Of a stretch of 64,000 bases of DNA, positions 24,432-32,284 are shown in pieces. The stretch's first letter is position 1. Every line of letters begins with the position of its first letter. The translations under genes and the position numbers were made by a program. This stretch comes from UBA1660 sp964462035. GTDB lineage: Bacteria > Myxococcota_A > Polyangia > Polyangiales > Houyiibacteriaceae. Under the pieces are notes generated by a model. It made no database searches, was not told the origin of the DNA, and saw only the letters and a program-made list of their open reading frames with translations. The stretch is from positions 12,511 through 76,510 of the forward strand of contig CAYXAP010000041.1 in assembly GCA_964462035.1 (NCBI GenBank), given 5' to 3'.

Positions 24432-25845
24432 CGTGGTCCCTCCGGCGCTCGCTCGTGAACGCCTCGCTCGTCTCGCGGGTGACCAGCTCGTAGAGCACGG
24501 CCCGCTTGTCTTCCTTCTTGCGGAGCACGCGACCCAGGCGCTGGACGTGCTCGCGCACCGAGCCGCTGCCGCTGACGATCACCGCCACGTTCGCGTCCGG
24601 GACGTCGACGCCCTCGTTGAGCACCTTGGACGTGACCACGGCGCGGATGGTCCCCTCGGCGAGCGCCGAGAGGATCTCCGAGCGCTCGCTGACCTTCGTC
24701 TGGTGGGTGATCGACGGGATCAGGAAGCGCCGGCTGATATCGAAGGCGGTCGCGTTGTCCTGGGTGAAGAGGATCGCGCGGTCGTTGCGGTGCTCGTGGA
24801 GGAGCTGAGCGACCGTCTCCATCTTCGCGGAGGCGGCAAAGGCGAGCTGGCGCTGCTCGCGGTAGGCGGCGAAAGCACGGCGGCCCTCCTCGCTGAAGGT
24901 CGAGCGCATGATGAAGTCGCTCCACCCCGTCTTGGAGCCCATGCGGATGCCCTGGCTGACCACGAAGGCTCGGTAGGTCGCGCGCGCCGCGTCGTAGCGC
25001 TGGCGCTCGTCGGGGCTGAGGTCGACGGCGATGCGGACGGTCTCGTAGTCGGCGAGGTAGTCGCCGCTCATCTCGACGATCTCCTGTCGGTAGACCATCG
25101 GGCCGACGAGCTCCTCCAGGAGCGCTTCGCGGCCATCCGCGCGTTCGGGGGTCGCTGTGAGCCCGAGCCGGAAGGGCGCGAGGCAGAGCTTGGCGGCGAG
25201 CGCGTAGGTCTCGCCCGGCAGGTGGTGCGCTTCGTCGAAGACCACCAGCCCGAAGCGGTTCCCGAAGTGCTCCATGTGGATGTACGCCGAGTCGTAGGTG
25301 GTGACCGTGATCGGCAGGACCCGATGCTCGCCGCCGCCGACCACGCCGACGTCGACCCCGAACGCGGTGCGCAGGTTGTCGTACCACTGGCGGACCAGGT
25401 CGAGGGTCGGGGCGATCACCAGCGTCGAGCGCCGGCGATCGTCGATCGCCATCATCGCGACGTAGGACTTGCCGGCACCGGTCGGCAGCACGACGAGCCC
25501 TTGGCCCCGCGCCTTCTTCCAGGCGGTCATCGCCTCGCGCTGATAGGGCCGCGGCTCGCGCCGGACCCGGAGGCCGCCCTCGAGCTCTTCGTAGGCGCGA
25601 GCCTCGTCCTCGTAGGCGATCTCGCCTCGGACGAAGCTCATCACGATCGCGGCGTAGTCCTGGGCGGCGGCGCGATGGCAGGCGGATCGAGCATCCCAGC
25701 GACACTGCGAGGGCACGCGCGGGTCGCCCTCCTCGAACCCGTGCACTTCCAGGGTGCCGCTCTTGAACGCCAGGCGAACCACGGCTCGTGCTCTAACACG
25801 AGCAGCGCTCCGCTTCTCCCCCGAGGCGTCCGAAGCTCGCTCCAT
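24418..25845 (-). CDS. XPB-like superfamily 2 DNA helicase
   Basis: 475 residues. An N-terminal damage-recognition-like region (20-95) precedes helicase domain 1 with the Q motif RPYQREA (about 99-105), Walker A PTGAGKS (121-127), DEAHH (204-208) and LTATPERADG. Domain 2 has LFTQDNATAF, GVDVPDANVAV and QRLGRVLRKK. This is the archaeal/bacterial XPB layout; with the downstream Bax1-like nuclease it forms a helicase-nuclease unit for DNA repair. ATG 25845 has GAGGGG 6 nt upstream; GTG 25782 (VVRLAFKSG) is an alternative closer to the conserved N-terminus. Confidence 0.88.
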   Translation of the reverse strand: MERASDASGEKRSAARVRARAVVRLAFKSGTLEVHGFEEGDPRVPSQCRWDARSACHRAAAQDYAAIVMSFVRGEIAYEDEARAYEELEGGLRVRREPRPYQREAMTAWKKARGQGLVVLPTGAGKSYVAMMAIDDRRRSTLVIAPTLDLVRQWYDNLRTAFGVDVGVVGGGEHRVLPITVTTYDSAYIHMEHFGNRFGLVVFDEAHHLPGETYALAAKLCLAPFRLGLTATPERADGREALLEELVGPMVYRQEIVEMSGDYLADYETVRIAVDLSPDERQRYDAARATYRAFVVSQGIRMGSKTGWSDFIMRSTFSEEGRRAFAAYREQRQLAFAASAKMETVAQLLHEHRNDRAILFTQDNATAFDISRRFLIPSITHQTKVSERSEILSALAEGTIRAVVTSKVLNEGVDVPDANVAVIVSGSGSVREHVQRLGRVLRKKEDKRAVLYELVTRETSEAFTSERRRDHVAYR

Positions 25846-25937
25846 GGCGCCCCTCTTCGGCGCTCGAGCCGCCCGGTTGCGGCGTCGATGGCACGCTTGG
25901 CTCGACGGGGCGGGCCGAAGGCCGCATACGTCAGGCA

Positions 25938-26780
25938 GTGAGCGGCTGGATTCGAGAGACGCCGGTGAAGGGCCGACCCGGGCCGATCGAGCTCACCCCG
26001 GAGGGGATCACGGCTCATGGGGATGGCCGCGTCCGCCTCGAGGCCCGGTGGGACCAGGTCTTCGGAGTCGCGCTGATGCCAACGGACGCACCGAAGAAGG
26101 CGTTCGTGCTCGTGCCGCGCGAGCCGCCGCGACCGCCTTGGATCGAGGTGGGGCCCGATGACCTACCGGAGGGCGTCGCGGATCTGCAAACGCTCGAGTC
26201 GCGAATCCGGGCGCGGGTCGACCAGAGCGGCTACCGCGATCGCGGCCTGCAGCGGCCGATGCTCCCCTCGGACCAGCTCATGCAGAAGGTGCTCGCTCGC
26301 GAAGACGTGCCGGGCGCGCTCGAGGTGCCGGTCGGGGCCGGCCCTGGTGGCTGGTGGCGCCGCGGCGTCGACGTGCTCGCCGCCGGATCGGCGGGTGGAC
26401 TGCTCGGTCTCTATGGGGGCGCGCTGAGTGGCAGCGCGCTGATCGCGGTCGCCGTCGCGGGCGCGAGCGCCGTGGTGGGGGCGTCGTTGCCGATGGCGTT
26501 CGCCCGCAACTGGCGCTCGCTTTCGCGGCGGTCGAAGCGACCGCGGGTGCTGGTGCTCGCGCCGGATGGCTGCGTGGTCGGGCTGCCCACCGGGCCGGAG
26601 TCGTTCACCTGGAGCGAGATCGGCGGCTTCCAGCACGCGGGGGAAGGCTCCGGTCGCCGGCTGGAGGTTCGTCGCCGTGGTGGAGAGGTCGCCGGTTCGA
26701 TCGACGCCGCGTGGTTCGGTGCGCCGCTCGAGCTGATCACCGCGGTCGCGCAGGCCTACCTGAACCGGCACCGGCGGTAG
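25938..26780 (+). CDS. Hypothetical membrane protein
   Basis: 280 residues. A soluble N-terminal domain (1-130) has a PH-like beta pattern (IELTPEGITAHGDGRVRLEARWDQVFGV). Two adjacent hydrophobic segments follow (about 145-185, Gly/Ala/Val-rich), then a second beta-rich domain (200-270) with a similar FTWSEIGGFQ motif. The repeated W-x-(Q/E)-(V/I) pattern suggests duplicated PH-like domains flanking a membrane hairpin. No family recognised. GTG start, divergent from the XPB gene. Confidence 0.7.
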   Translation: MSGWIRETPVKGRPGPIELTPEGITAHGDGRVRLEARWDQVFGVALMPTDAPKKAFVLVPREPPRPPWIEVGPDDLPEGVADLQTLESRIRARVDQSGYRDRGLQRPMLPSDQLMQKVLAREDVPGALEVPVGAGPGGWWRRGVDVLAAGSAGGLLGLYGGALSGSALIAVAVAGASAVVGASLPMAFARNWRSLSRRSKRPRVLVLAPDGCVVGLPTGPESFTWSEIGGFQHAGEGSGRRLEVRRRGGEVAGSIDAAWFGAPLELITAVAQAYLNRHRR

Positions 26781-26899
26781 AAGCACCCCTTTCTGGGCCC
26801 CGATCGAAAAAAGTGGGCAGCTAAAGAGAAGCTTCAGAAATGGCCCGTCTCTCCTGATGTGGCGCCGGTGGTGGCGCCGAAAGCCAAGGAGAAACAGCC

Positions 26900-27352
26900 A
26901 TGTCGTTCACCAGCCTCTTCGCCAACGCCCCCTTCCTCAAGGCCCTCTCCGTCGTCACCGCCCTCGGTGGCGGGAGTGCCGCGGTCGCCCTCCAGAACGC
27001 CGGTCCGGCGGACCCGATGGAGACCGTCGCTTCCGGCGCCGAGCCGAGCGAGAAGGGCCCCGACCACGCGACCGGCCTCGAGCGCGCCATGGAGAAGGCG
27101 CCTCATGCTCGCGGTCACGAACGAGCCCGAGCGGCCCACGAGCGTCGCGACGCCCGCCGAGCCGAGCGCCCCGAGCGTGGACCCGCCGAGCGCGCCGAGC
27201 GCGGCCCCCGCGGTGAACGCCCGGAGCGAGCCGAAGCCCATGGTGAGCGCCCCGACCGCGAGCGTGGGCCCCGCGGCGAGCGCGCCGAGCGCGCCGCCGA
27301 GGCCCGCGAGATGGCCGAGGGCAAGCGGGAGCATCGCCGGCCCGCGCGCTGA
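26900..27352 (+). CDS. Putative exported Arg/Glu-rich low-complexity protein
   Basis: 150 residues. AGGAG lies 8 nt before ATG 26900, a convincing ribosome site. Residues 1-33 form a signal- or anchor-like segment (LKALSVVTALGGGSAAVAL). The rest is almost entirely Arg, Glu, Ala, Pro and His in repeats of the form RxERGPxERAERGP. Other reading frames here are also open because of composition, so coding status rests on the ribosome site and N-terminus. Possibly an intrinsically disordered periplasmic or surface protein. No homologue recognised. Confidence 0.55.
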   Translation: MSFTSLFANAPFLKALSVVTALGGGSAAVALQNAGPADPMETVASGAEPSEKGPDHATGLERAMEKAPHARGHERARAAHERRDARRAERPERGPAERAERGPRGERPERAEAHGERPDRERGPRGERAERAAEAREMAEGKREHRRPAR

Positions 27353-27367
27353 CCTAGACGTCGGGAA

Positions 27368-27443
27368 GGGGTGACCCCAACCCTCCTCCTGATGACCGAG
27401 GGGAACCAATCCCCCACTCCTCATCCCCCTCGGTCGTCACCCC
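27368..27443. repeat. Nested inverted repeats (cruciform-capable)
   Basis: An outer pair GGGGTGAC/GTCACCCC (27368-27375, 27436-27443) encloses a perfect inner 10-bp pair GACCGAGGGG/CCCCTCGGTC (27394-27403, 27426-27435). ACCCCAACCC also recurs directly at 27375 and 27439. It lies between convergent gene ends. Confidence 0.6.
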
Positions 27444-27453
27444 AACCCAACCT

Positions 27454-27485
27454 GAGCGGCGTACCTCTCTGGAGGTGCGCCGCTC
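27454..27485. terminator. 14-bp hairpin between convergent genes
   Basis: GAGCGGCGTACCTC and GAGGTGCGCCGCTC pair (one T-G) around a 4-nt loop. It lies between stops at 27352 (+) and 27517 (-). No clear U-tract. Confidence 0.55.
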
Positions 27486-27516
27486 GACTAATTGGGAGCA
27501 GACACAGCCGACCCCA

Positions 27517-28398
27517 TCAGCTGGCGGCGCGGAAGGGCGGGAGGTCGGTGTCGAAGTGGACGTCGACCTGCGGGAAGGCGATGACGACGCCGGCCTTCGC
27601 GAGCGCATTCCAGATCGCGAAGCAGAGCTCCGACGAGAGGATTCGCGCCTGCCAGGGATCGCGGGTCCACACGGCGACCTCGAAGTCGACGCTGCTGGAG
27701 CCGAAGCCGAGGAGCAGCACGAGCGGGGGCTCGCCGGTGCCATCGTCGTGCAGCGCCGTAGCGACCTCCTTCAGCGCGTCTCGAGCGACGGCGAGGTCGG
27801 AGTCGTAGTGCACACCGACGGTGGCGCGGACCCGAAAGACGGGGCGGCCGAGGGTGCGGTTGCGAACCACTCCCTGAATGAGCGTCGCGTTGGGAATGAG
27901 CAAGTCTTCGCCGTCGCGGCTGCGGGCGATGGTGCTGCGGATCCCCATCCGGACGATCCGGACCACGGTCCCTTCGACCTCGAGGACGTCACCCGGCTTG
28001 ATGCTCCGCTCCACGAGCAGGATGATCCCGCCCACGAAGTTCTGGACGATGTTCTGCATCGCGAAGCCGAGCGCCACCGCGAAGACGGCCCCCGCAGCGA
28101 AGAGCGCGCCCAAGTCCAAGCCGATGGTGGAGAGCGCGGTGGTGAAGCCGATCGCCAACACCAGGTAGTGCAGCAGGTTGGTCACCAGCCCCACCGTGCC
28201 CACGTCCTGCACGCCCCGGAGCTGGAAGGCCCGGCGAGCCAGCCGGCGCGCGATGCTGGAGACGATGAAGGTCGCGATGACCACCAGGACCGCCAGGAGG
28301 ATCCGGCCGACGGTCAGCTTCACCGAGCCCAGATGGATGAGCTCGAAATCCATCCAGTGCTGGAGCTGGTCCAGCCAGGAGCCGCTGCCTTCGTCCAT
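27517..28398 (-). CDS. MscS-family mechanosensitive ion channel
   Basis: 293 residues from ATG 28398. Three transmembrane helices occupy about 25-50, 68-90 and 95-125. The pore-lining TM3 is Gly/Ala-rich (GALFAAGAVFAVALGFAMQNIVQNFVGG), typical of MscS. The beta domain follows with GDVLEVEGTVVRIVRMGIRSTIARSRDGEDLLIPNATLI. It releases solutes on hypo-osmotic shock in the inner membrane. It is divergent from the aldehyde dehydrogenase gene. Confidence 0.92.
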   Translation of the reverse strand: MDEGSGSWLDQLQHWMDFELIHLGSVKLTVGRILLAVLVVIATFIVSSIARRLARRAFQLRGVQDVGTVGLVTNLLHYLVLAIGFTTALSTIGLDLGALFAAGAVFAVALGFAMQNIVQNFVGGIILLVERSIKPGDVLEVEGTVVRIVRMGIRSTIARSRDGEDLLIPNATLIQGVVRNRTLGRPVFRVRATVGVHYDSDLAVARDALKEVATALHDDGTGEPPLVLLLGFGSSSVDFEVAVWTRDPWQARILSSELCFAIWNALAKAGVVIAFPQVDVHFDTDLPPFRAAS

Positions 28399-28435
28399 CG
28401 GCGCGATCCTACCGATCCGAGCCCGATGGCCGCAG

Positions 28436-28445
28436 TTGTCGACAA
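28436..28445. promoter_or_regulatory. Palindrome TTGTCGACAA in mscS/aldehyde dehydrogenase intergenic region
   Basis: A perfect 10-bp palindrome in the 93-bp divergent intergenic region. It may be an operator or part of a -35 region; chance is possible. Confidence 0.25.
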
Positions 28446-28491
28446 AGCAGCGAGCGCTTGCCGCCGCCCGCGAGCGGCGTAGGGATCGACC

Positions 28492-29958
28492 ATGGATGGT
28501 CTGAAGGACGACACGCTGCTCCAGACGAAGGCGTTCATCGGGGGCGAATGGCGCGACACGGGCGAGACGCTGGTGGTCGAGGATCCGGGCCGGGCCGAGC
28601 CCCTGGCCGAGGTCGCCAGCGCGGGCTCGGAGCATGCCACCGAGGCCATCGACGCGGCCGAGGCGGCGCTGCCCAGCTGGCAGGCGACCACGGCCGACGA
28701 GCGGTGCGCCATCCTCCATGAGCTCCACCGGCTGATGGGCGAGCACCAGGACGACCTGGCGCGCATCCTGACCCGAGAGCACGGCAAGCCGTTGAATCAG
28801 GCCCAAGGCGAGATCCGCTACGCCGCGAGCTTCGTGAAATGGTTCGCGGAAGAGGGGCGACGTAGCTATGGCGATACCATCCCGAGCGCCAACCCGGACC
28901 AGCGGCTGGTGGTCTTCCGCCAGGGGGTGGGCATCACGGTGGGCATCACCCCGTGGAACTTCCCGTGCGCCATGGTCACTCGGAAGCTGGCGCCAGCGCT
29001 GGCGACTGGGTGCACCTTCGCGTTGAAGCCCGCGCAGAGCACGCCGCTCTCCGCGCTGGCGCTGGCGGGCCTCTGCGAGCGAGCGGGAGTGCCGAAGGGG
29101 GTGCTCTCGGTGATACCCGGCTCGAGCGCGCGAGCGATCTCCGAACCCTGGCTGGACGACGGCCGAGTTCGAAAGCTGAGCTTCACCGGCTCGACCGAGA
29201 TCGGGAAGAAGCTCGCGGAGGGTTCTGCTGGCACCCTGAAGCGGCTCAGCCTGGAGCTGGGCGGGAACGCTCCTTTCCTGGTCTTCGACGACGCCGACAT
29301 CGACGCGGCCGTCGACGGACTGATGGTCGCCAAGTTCCGGAACGCCGGGCAGAGCTGTGTCGCGGCCAACCGAGTGCTGGTCCAGCGCTCCGTCCACGAC
29401 GAGTTCGTGGAGAAGCTCCGGGCGCGAATCGAGGCCGAGGTCCGGCCCGGCTATGGGCTCGACGAGGACAGCACCCTGGGCCCGCTGATCGACGAAGACG
29501 CGGTATCGAAGGTGACTCGGCTGCTCGGCGAGGCGACCGACGCGGGGGCGGAGATCGTGCTCGGGGGAGGAGTGCACGAGGCGGGCCCACGCTTCTTCGA
29601 GCCGACCTTGGTGACCGATGTGACCCCGCAAATGACCATGGCTCGCGAGGAGATCTTCGGTCCGGTGGTGTCGGTGCTGACCTTCGATGAAGAATCGGAT
29701 GCGATACGGATGGCGAACGATACGCCCTTCGGCTTGGCGTCCTACTTCTACGCCCGGGACCTCGGCCGCGTCTGGCGCGTCGCCGAGGGGCTCGAGTACG
29801 GGATGGTCGGGGTGAACACTGGACTCGTCTCGAACGCGGCGGCGCCCTTCGGCGGCATCAAGGAGAGCGGGCAGGGTCGCGAGGGCTCCCGCCACGGCCT
29901 CGAGGACTGGACCGAGCTCAAGTACGTCGCGATGGGTGGCATCGCCCGAACGAACTGA
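28492..29958 (+). CDS. gabD: NAD(P)-dependent succinate-semialdehyde dehydrogenase
   Basis: 488 residues, standard length for the aldehyde dehydrogenase superfamily. It oxidises succinate semialdehyde to succinate, the last step of the GABA shunt. The general base E255 (LELGGNAP) and nucleophile C289 (NAGQSCVAANR) have the usual 34-residue spacing. TPWNFPCAM, FTGSTEIGKKL and EEIFGPV are also present. NAGQSCVAANR and KPAQSTPLSALAL match the GabD branch; exact substrate is a family-level inference. Divergent from mscS. Confidence 0.9.
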   Translation: MDGLKDDTLLQTKAFIGGEWRDTGETLVVEDPGRAEPLAEVASAGSEHATEAIDAAEAALPSWQATTADERCAILHELHRLMGEHQDDLARILTREHGKPLNQAQGEIRYAASFVKWFAEEGRRSYGDTIPSANPDQRLVVFRQGVGITVGITPWNFPCAMVTRKLAPALATGCTFALKPAQSTPLSALALAGLCERAGVPKGVLSVIPGSSARAISEPWLDDGRVRKLSFTGSTEIGKKLAEGSAGTLKRLSLELGGNAPFLVFDDADIDAAVDGLMVAKFRNAGQSCVAANRVLVQRSVHDEFVEKLRARIEAEVRPGYGLDEDSTLGPLIDEDAVSKVTRLLGEATDAGAEIVLGGGVHEAGPRFFEPTLVTDVTPQMTMAREEIFGPVVSVLTFDEESDAIRMANDTPFGLASYFYARDLGRVWRVAEGLEYGMVGVNTGLVSNAAAPFGGIKESGQGREGSRHGLEDWTELKYVAMGGIARTN

Positions 29959-29970
29959 AACCGAATCGCA

Positions 29971-29999
29971 TTCGCATTTCGTCCGATCCCTGCTAGATC
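29971..29999 (+). promoter_or_regulatory. Promoter candidate for the M23 peptidase gene
   Basis: TTCGCA, 17 nt, then TAGATC preceded by TGC (extended -10). It ends 6 nt before ATG 30006, so the message may be leaderless. Confidence 0.3.
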
Positions 30000-30005
30000 G
30001 CCCTC

Positions 30006-30947
30006 ATGCGACGATCGGTGGGGTTGCTCGAGGTGTTTGGCTTGCGGCCGCTGGGTCCGGCTCTGCGTCAGTCATGGACGGCGATCGCGGGCGACGGGAC
30101 CAGCCCACCAAGCCAATTCGGCCTGAGCTCGGTGAAGATGTTCCGACCGCTGCGAGTGTCCTTCCCGCTCTGGCTCGGTCGGGAGCGCGCCGACGGACGC
30201 GTCTGGATCTACAACCTCTTCAACCGACGTCCCATCCCACGGGAGCAGGGCTATTCGGTGAAGATCACCACCTGTCGCGACTTCCGCGGCGGACAGCTGA
30301 CCTACGACGGGCACGTCGGCACCGACTTCGCCGTCCCGGTCGGGACCGAGGTGCGCACCATCGCTGCGGGGATCGTCCGGTCCGTGCAGTGCGACATGCA
30401 ACGAGGTGGTCTGAAGGTGGTGATGGACCACGGCGGTGGGCTGATGAGCACGTCGAACCACCTGGCCCGCGCGCTGGTGGCGGTGGGTGACCACGTCGAG
30501 CGCGGCGGGGTGCTCGGACTGAGTGGGATGTCGAGCGTGGACGGGGTGCTCTTCTTTCCCTGGTTGGCGCCCCACCTGCACCTGAACGTCCTGTTGAACG
30601 GCGAGCCGGTGGACCCTTTCGCGAAGGAGGGGGAGGTCTCGCTCTGGCGACGCGGGAACGACCCGGGCCCCGCCGATGCGGAGAGCGAACCTCCGCTCGA
30701 GCCGACCCGTTGGGACGCTGGCGCGGTGGAGGCGGGGATCGCCGCCTGCAACGACCGCGAGCTGAAGGCCGAGCTGCTGGGGGCGGGAGACCTCGCCGCC
30801 CGGGCGTGCGCTCTGGTGGTCGCGCGGCTCTTTCGCTACCACGCCTTCGACGCGCACCCCCCGTTGGTGGCAGAGCCTCATTCGAGGACGGCGGTCCTGG
30901 ATCTCCCCTTTCGTGACTACCGAGGGGTGGCGTTCGCGGACGAGTGA
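30006..30947 (+). CDS. M23-family (LytM-type) metallopeptidase
   Basis: 313 residues without a classic signal peptide. The LytM core has zinc ligands H103 and D107 (GHVGTDFAV) and H192, with catalytic H190 (PHLHLNV). Members cleave peptidoglycan cross-links or activate as divisome regulators. A C-terminal extension of about 110 residues after the peptidase core (VEAGIAACNDRELKAEL...) is not recognised. The lack of an export signal is unusual for a cell-wall hydrolase, so the substrate may be another protein, or export is non-classical. Confidence 0.85.
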   Translation: MRRSVGLLEVFGLRPLGPALRQSWTAIAGDGTSPPSQFGLSSVKMFRPLRVSFPLWLGRERADGRVWIYNLFNRRPIPREQGYSVKITTCRDFRGGQLTYDGHVGTDFAVPVGTEVRTIAAGIVRSVQCDMQRGGLKVVMDHGGGLMSTSNHLARALVAVGDHVERGGVLGLSGMSSVDGVLFFPWLAPHLHLNVLLNGEPVDPFAKEGEVSLWRRGNDPGPADAESEPPLEPTRWDAGAVEAGIAACNDRELKAELLGAGDLAARACALVVARLFRYHAFDAHPPLVAEPHSRTAVLDLPFRDYRGVAFADE

Positions 30948-31112
30948 ACATGGGTCGCGAGACTCCGAGGGATCACTCACGAAACAAAGCCTAGAAATGG
31001 CCGCAATTTCGGGATCCACGCGCCAGCCATGACACGAGGACGCCAACAAGCGGGCGCATTTGTTCTGGTGTGCTAGTGTGCCGCCCGAAAACGCTCTCGA
31101 AGCTCGGGGAAA

Positions 31113-31237
31113 TTTCCGTTTGGTGAGGGATGAAAGTCCTCACTTTGGCGGAAAGGGCACGACTTTCCGCTCAGATTTGGCTCAAATCATTCTGTTCGGG
31201 TGCCAAGCACGCGCTTCTACGCCGCTCCGAGCGGCGT
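31113..31237 (+). promoter_or_regulatory. Structured 5' leader with mutually exclusive hairpins
   Basis: This is the informative part of the 313-bp gap 30948-31260. Segment 1 TTTCCG (31113-31118) can pair with CGGAAA (31149-31154) around an inner GTGAGG/CCTCAC stem (31123-31128, 31138-31143). The same CGGAAA belongs to GCGGAAAG (31148-31155), which pairs perfectly with CTTTCCGC (31163-31170). A third stem, ACGCCGCT/AGCGGCGT (31219-31226, 31230-31237), is followed by TTTC and then AAGGAG at 31248. The first two hairpins cannot form together, as in attenuators and riboswitches. It matches no riboswitch class I recognise. The rest of the gap shows only a weak TAGTGT -10 candidate at 31074-31079. 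Confidence 0.5.
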
Positions 31238-31260
31238 TTCCTCATTCAAGGAGTACTTTT

Positions 31261-32193
31261 TTGTCGGGTCCGCAGCTCTTCATCCACACGAGTCGTCCCA
31301 ACTGGGGCCGCGCCATCCTCGCGGCCGAAGCGGACGATCGTCGTCACTATCAGTTCGAGGACGGTCGCGTCCGCACCATCGCTCGGGACTACTACGACCT
31401 CCTGCAGCCCATCCAGCCGGAAGAGCACGTGGCCAAGAAGGCCGCCCGCCGGCTGCTCACGCTGCTGAAGCACTCCGACTTCGACGAGCCGACCACCTCG
31501 ACGCCGACGGTGTCGATGACCTTCGGCGACCAGATCGCGCTCTTCAAGGCCGCCCTCCCCGAGGGCTTCGAGGCCGAGTCCTACAAGGCCGCCTTCCGTG
31601 ACGCCTCGCGTCGGAAGCGCGCCCACGTGGACGCGTCCATCGAGTCGTGCCGCGAGGACCTCGCGCCCGAGAAGCTGGACCCGGTCATCGAGGCCAAGGA
31701 CTGGAAGACCGGCTGGAAGATGATCAGCGACGTGCTGATGGGCTGCGACCTGCTGAGCTCGACCGAGCGCAAGTCGGTCCGCGCCATCGAGGACGACGAA
31801 GCCATGGAGATCCTCACGGTCGCCACCCGCGACCTGCTCCACGGCGACGAGGTCTTCGCCGAGCGCTTCAAGCGCTACCTGGACAAGGTCGAAGAGGCCG
31901 GCATCCGCGCTTCCTGGTCCCTGGTGACCGCCCTCCCGGCGCTCCACGACCCCGAGGTCCACGTGTGCATCCGGGCCACCGCGTTCCGCGACCAGGCCAA
32001 GATCCTCATGCCGCAGCTCCGGATGGAGATGCGCCCCGAGCTGCCGACCTACGAGGTCCTGCAGATGATGGCCGTGAACGCTCGCGACCAGCTGGTCGAG
32101 GCCAAGGTCACCCCGCGTGACCTCTTCGACGTGCGCAACTTCATGTGGCTGACGCTCCGCAAGGACGCCGACCGCAAGCTGCGCGCCCTCTGA
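31261..32193 (+). CDS. Hypothetical protein with all-helical C-terminal region
   Basis: 310 residues from TTG 31261. AAGGAG is 7 nt upstream, which decides the start; upstream in-frame codons lie in the structured leader. The N-terminal 45 residues (NWGRAILAAEADDRRHYQFEDGRVRTI) have a small beta-barrel pattern reminiscent of DUF3553/Tudor-like domains, a weak resemblance. The remainder is charged and helical with few Gly/Pro. Cytoplasmic. No function can be assigned. A 12-bp hairpin closes the transcription unit. Confidence 0.75.
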   Translation: MSGPQLFIHTSRPNWGRAILAAEADDRRHYQFEDGRVRTIARDYYDLLQPIQPEEHVAKKAARRLLTLLKHSDFDEPTTSTPTVSMTFGDQIALFKAALPEGFEAESYKAAFRDASRRKRAHVDASIESCREDLAPEKLDPVIEAKDWKTGWKMISDVLMGCDLLSSTERKSVRAIEDDEAMEILTVATRDLLHGDEVFAERFKRYLDKVEEAGIRASWSLVTALPALHDPEVHVCIRATAFRDQAKILMPQLRMEMRPELPTYEVLQMMAVNARDQLVEAKVTPRDLFDVRNFMWLTLRKDADRKLRAL

Positions 32194-32212
32194 GCCGAAG
32201 AGGCTCCCGCGC

Positions 32213-32248
32213 TCGAAGGCTCCGCCCGTTCTGGGTCGGAGCCTTCGA
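32213..32248 (+). terminator. 12-bp hairpin downstream of 32193
   Basis: TCGAAGGCTCCG (32213-32224) pairs perfectly with CGGAGCCTTCGA (32237-32248); 12-nt loop. No U-tract. It separates the unknown gene from the MMPL gene. Confidence 0.55.
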
Positions 32249-32284
32249 CGCGTCTGGCATGTGACGCTAGATGCGTGAGCGGCG

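Noticed and set aside
26834..27424. 196-codon Gly/Ala-rich minus-strand frame over the Arg/Glu-rich gene
   Set aside because: Antisense of a low-complexity segment; no ribosome site. The + frame at 26900 has AGGAG and a signal-like start.
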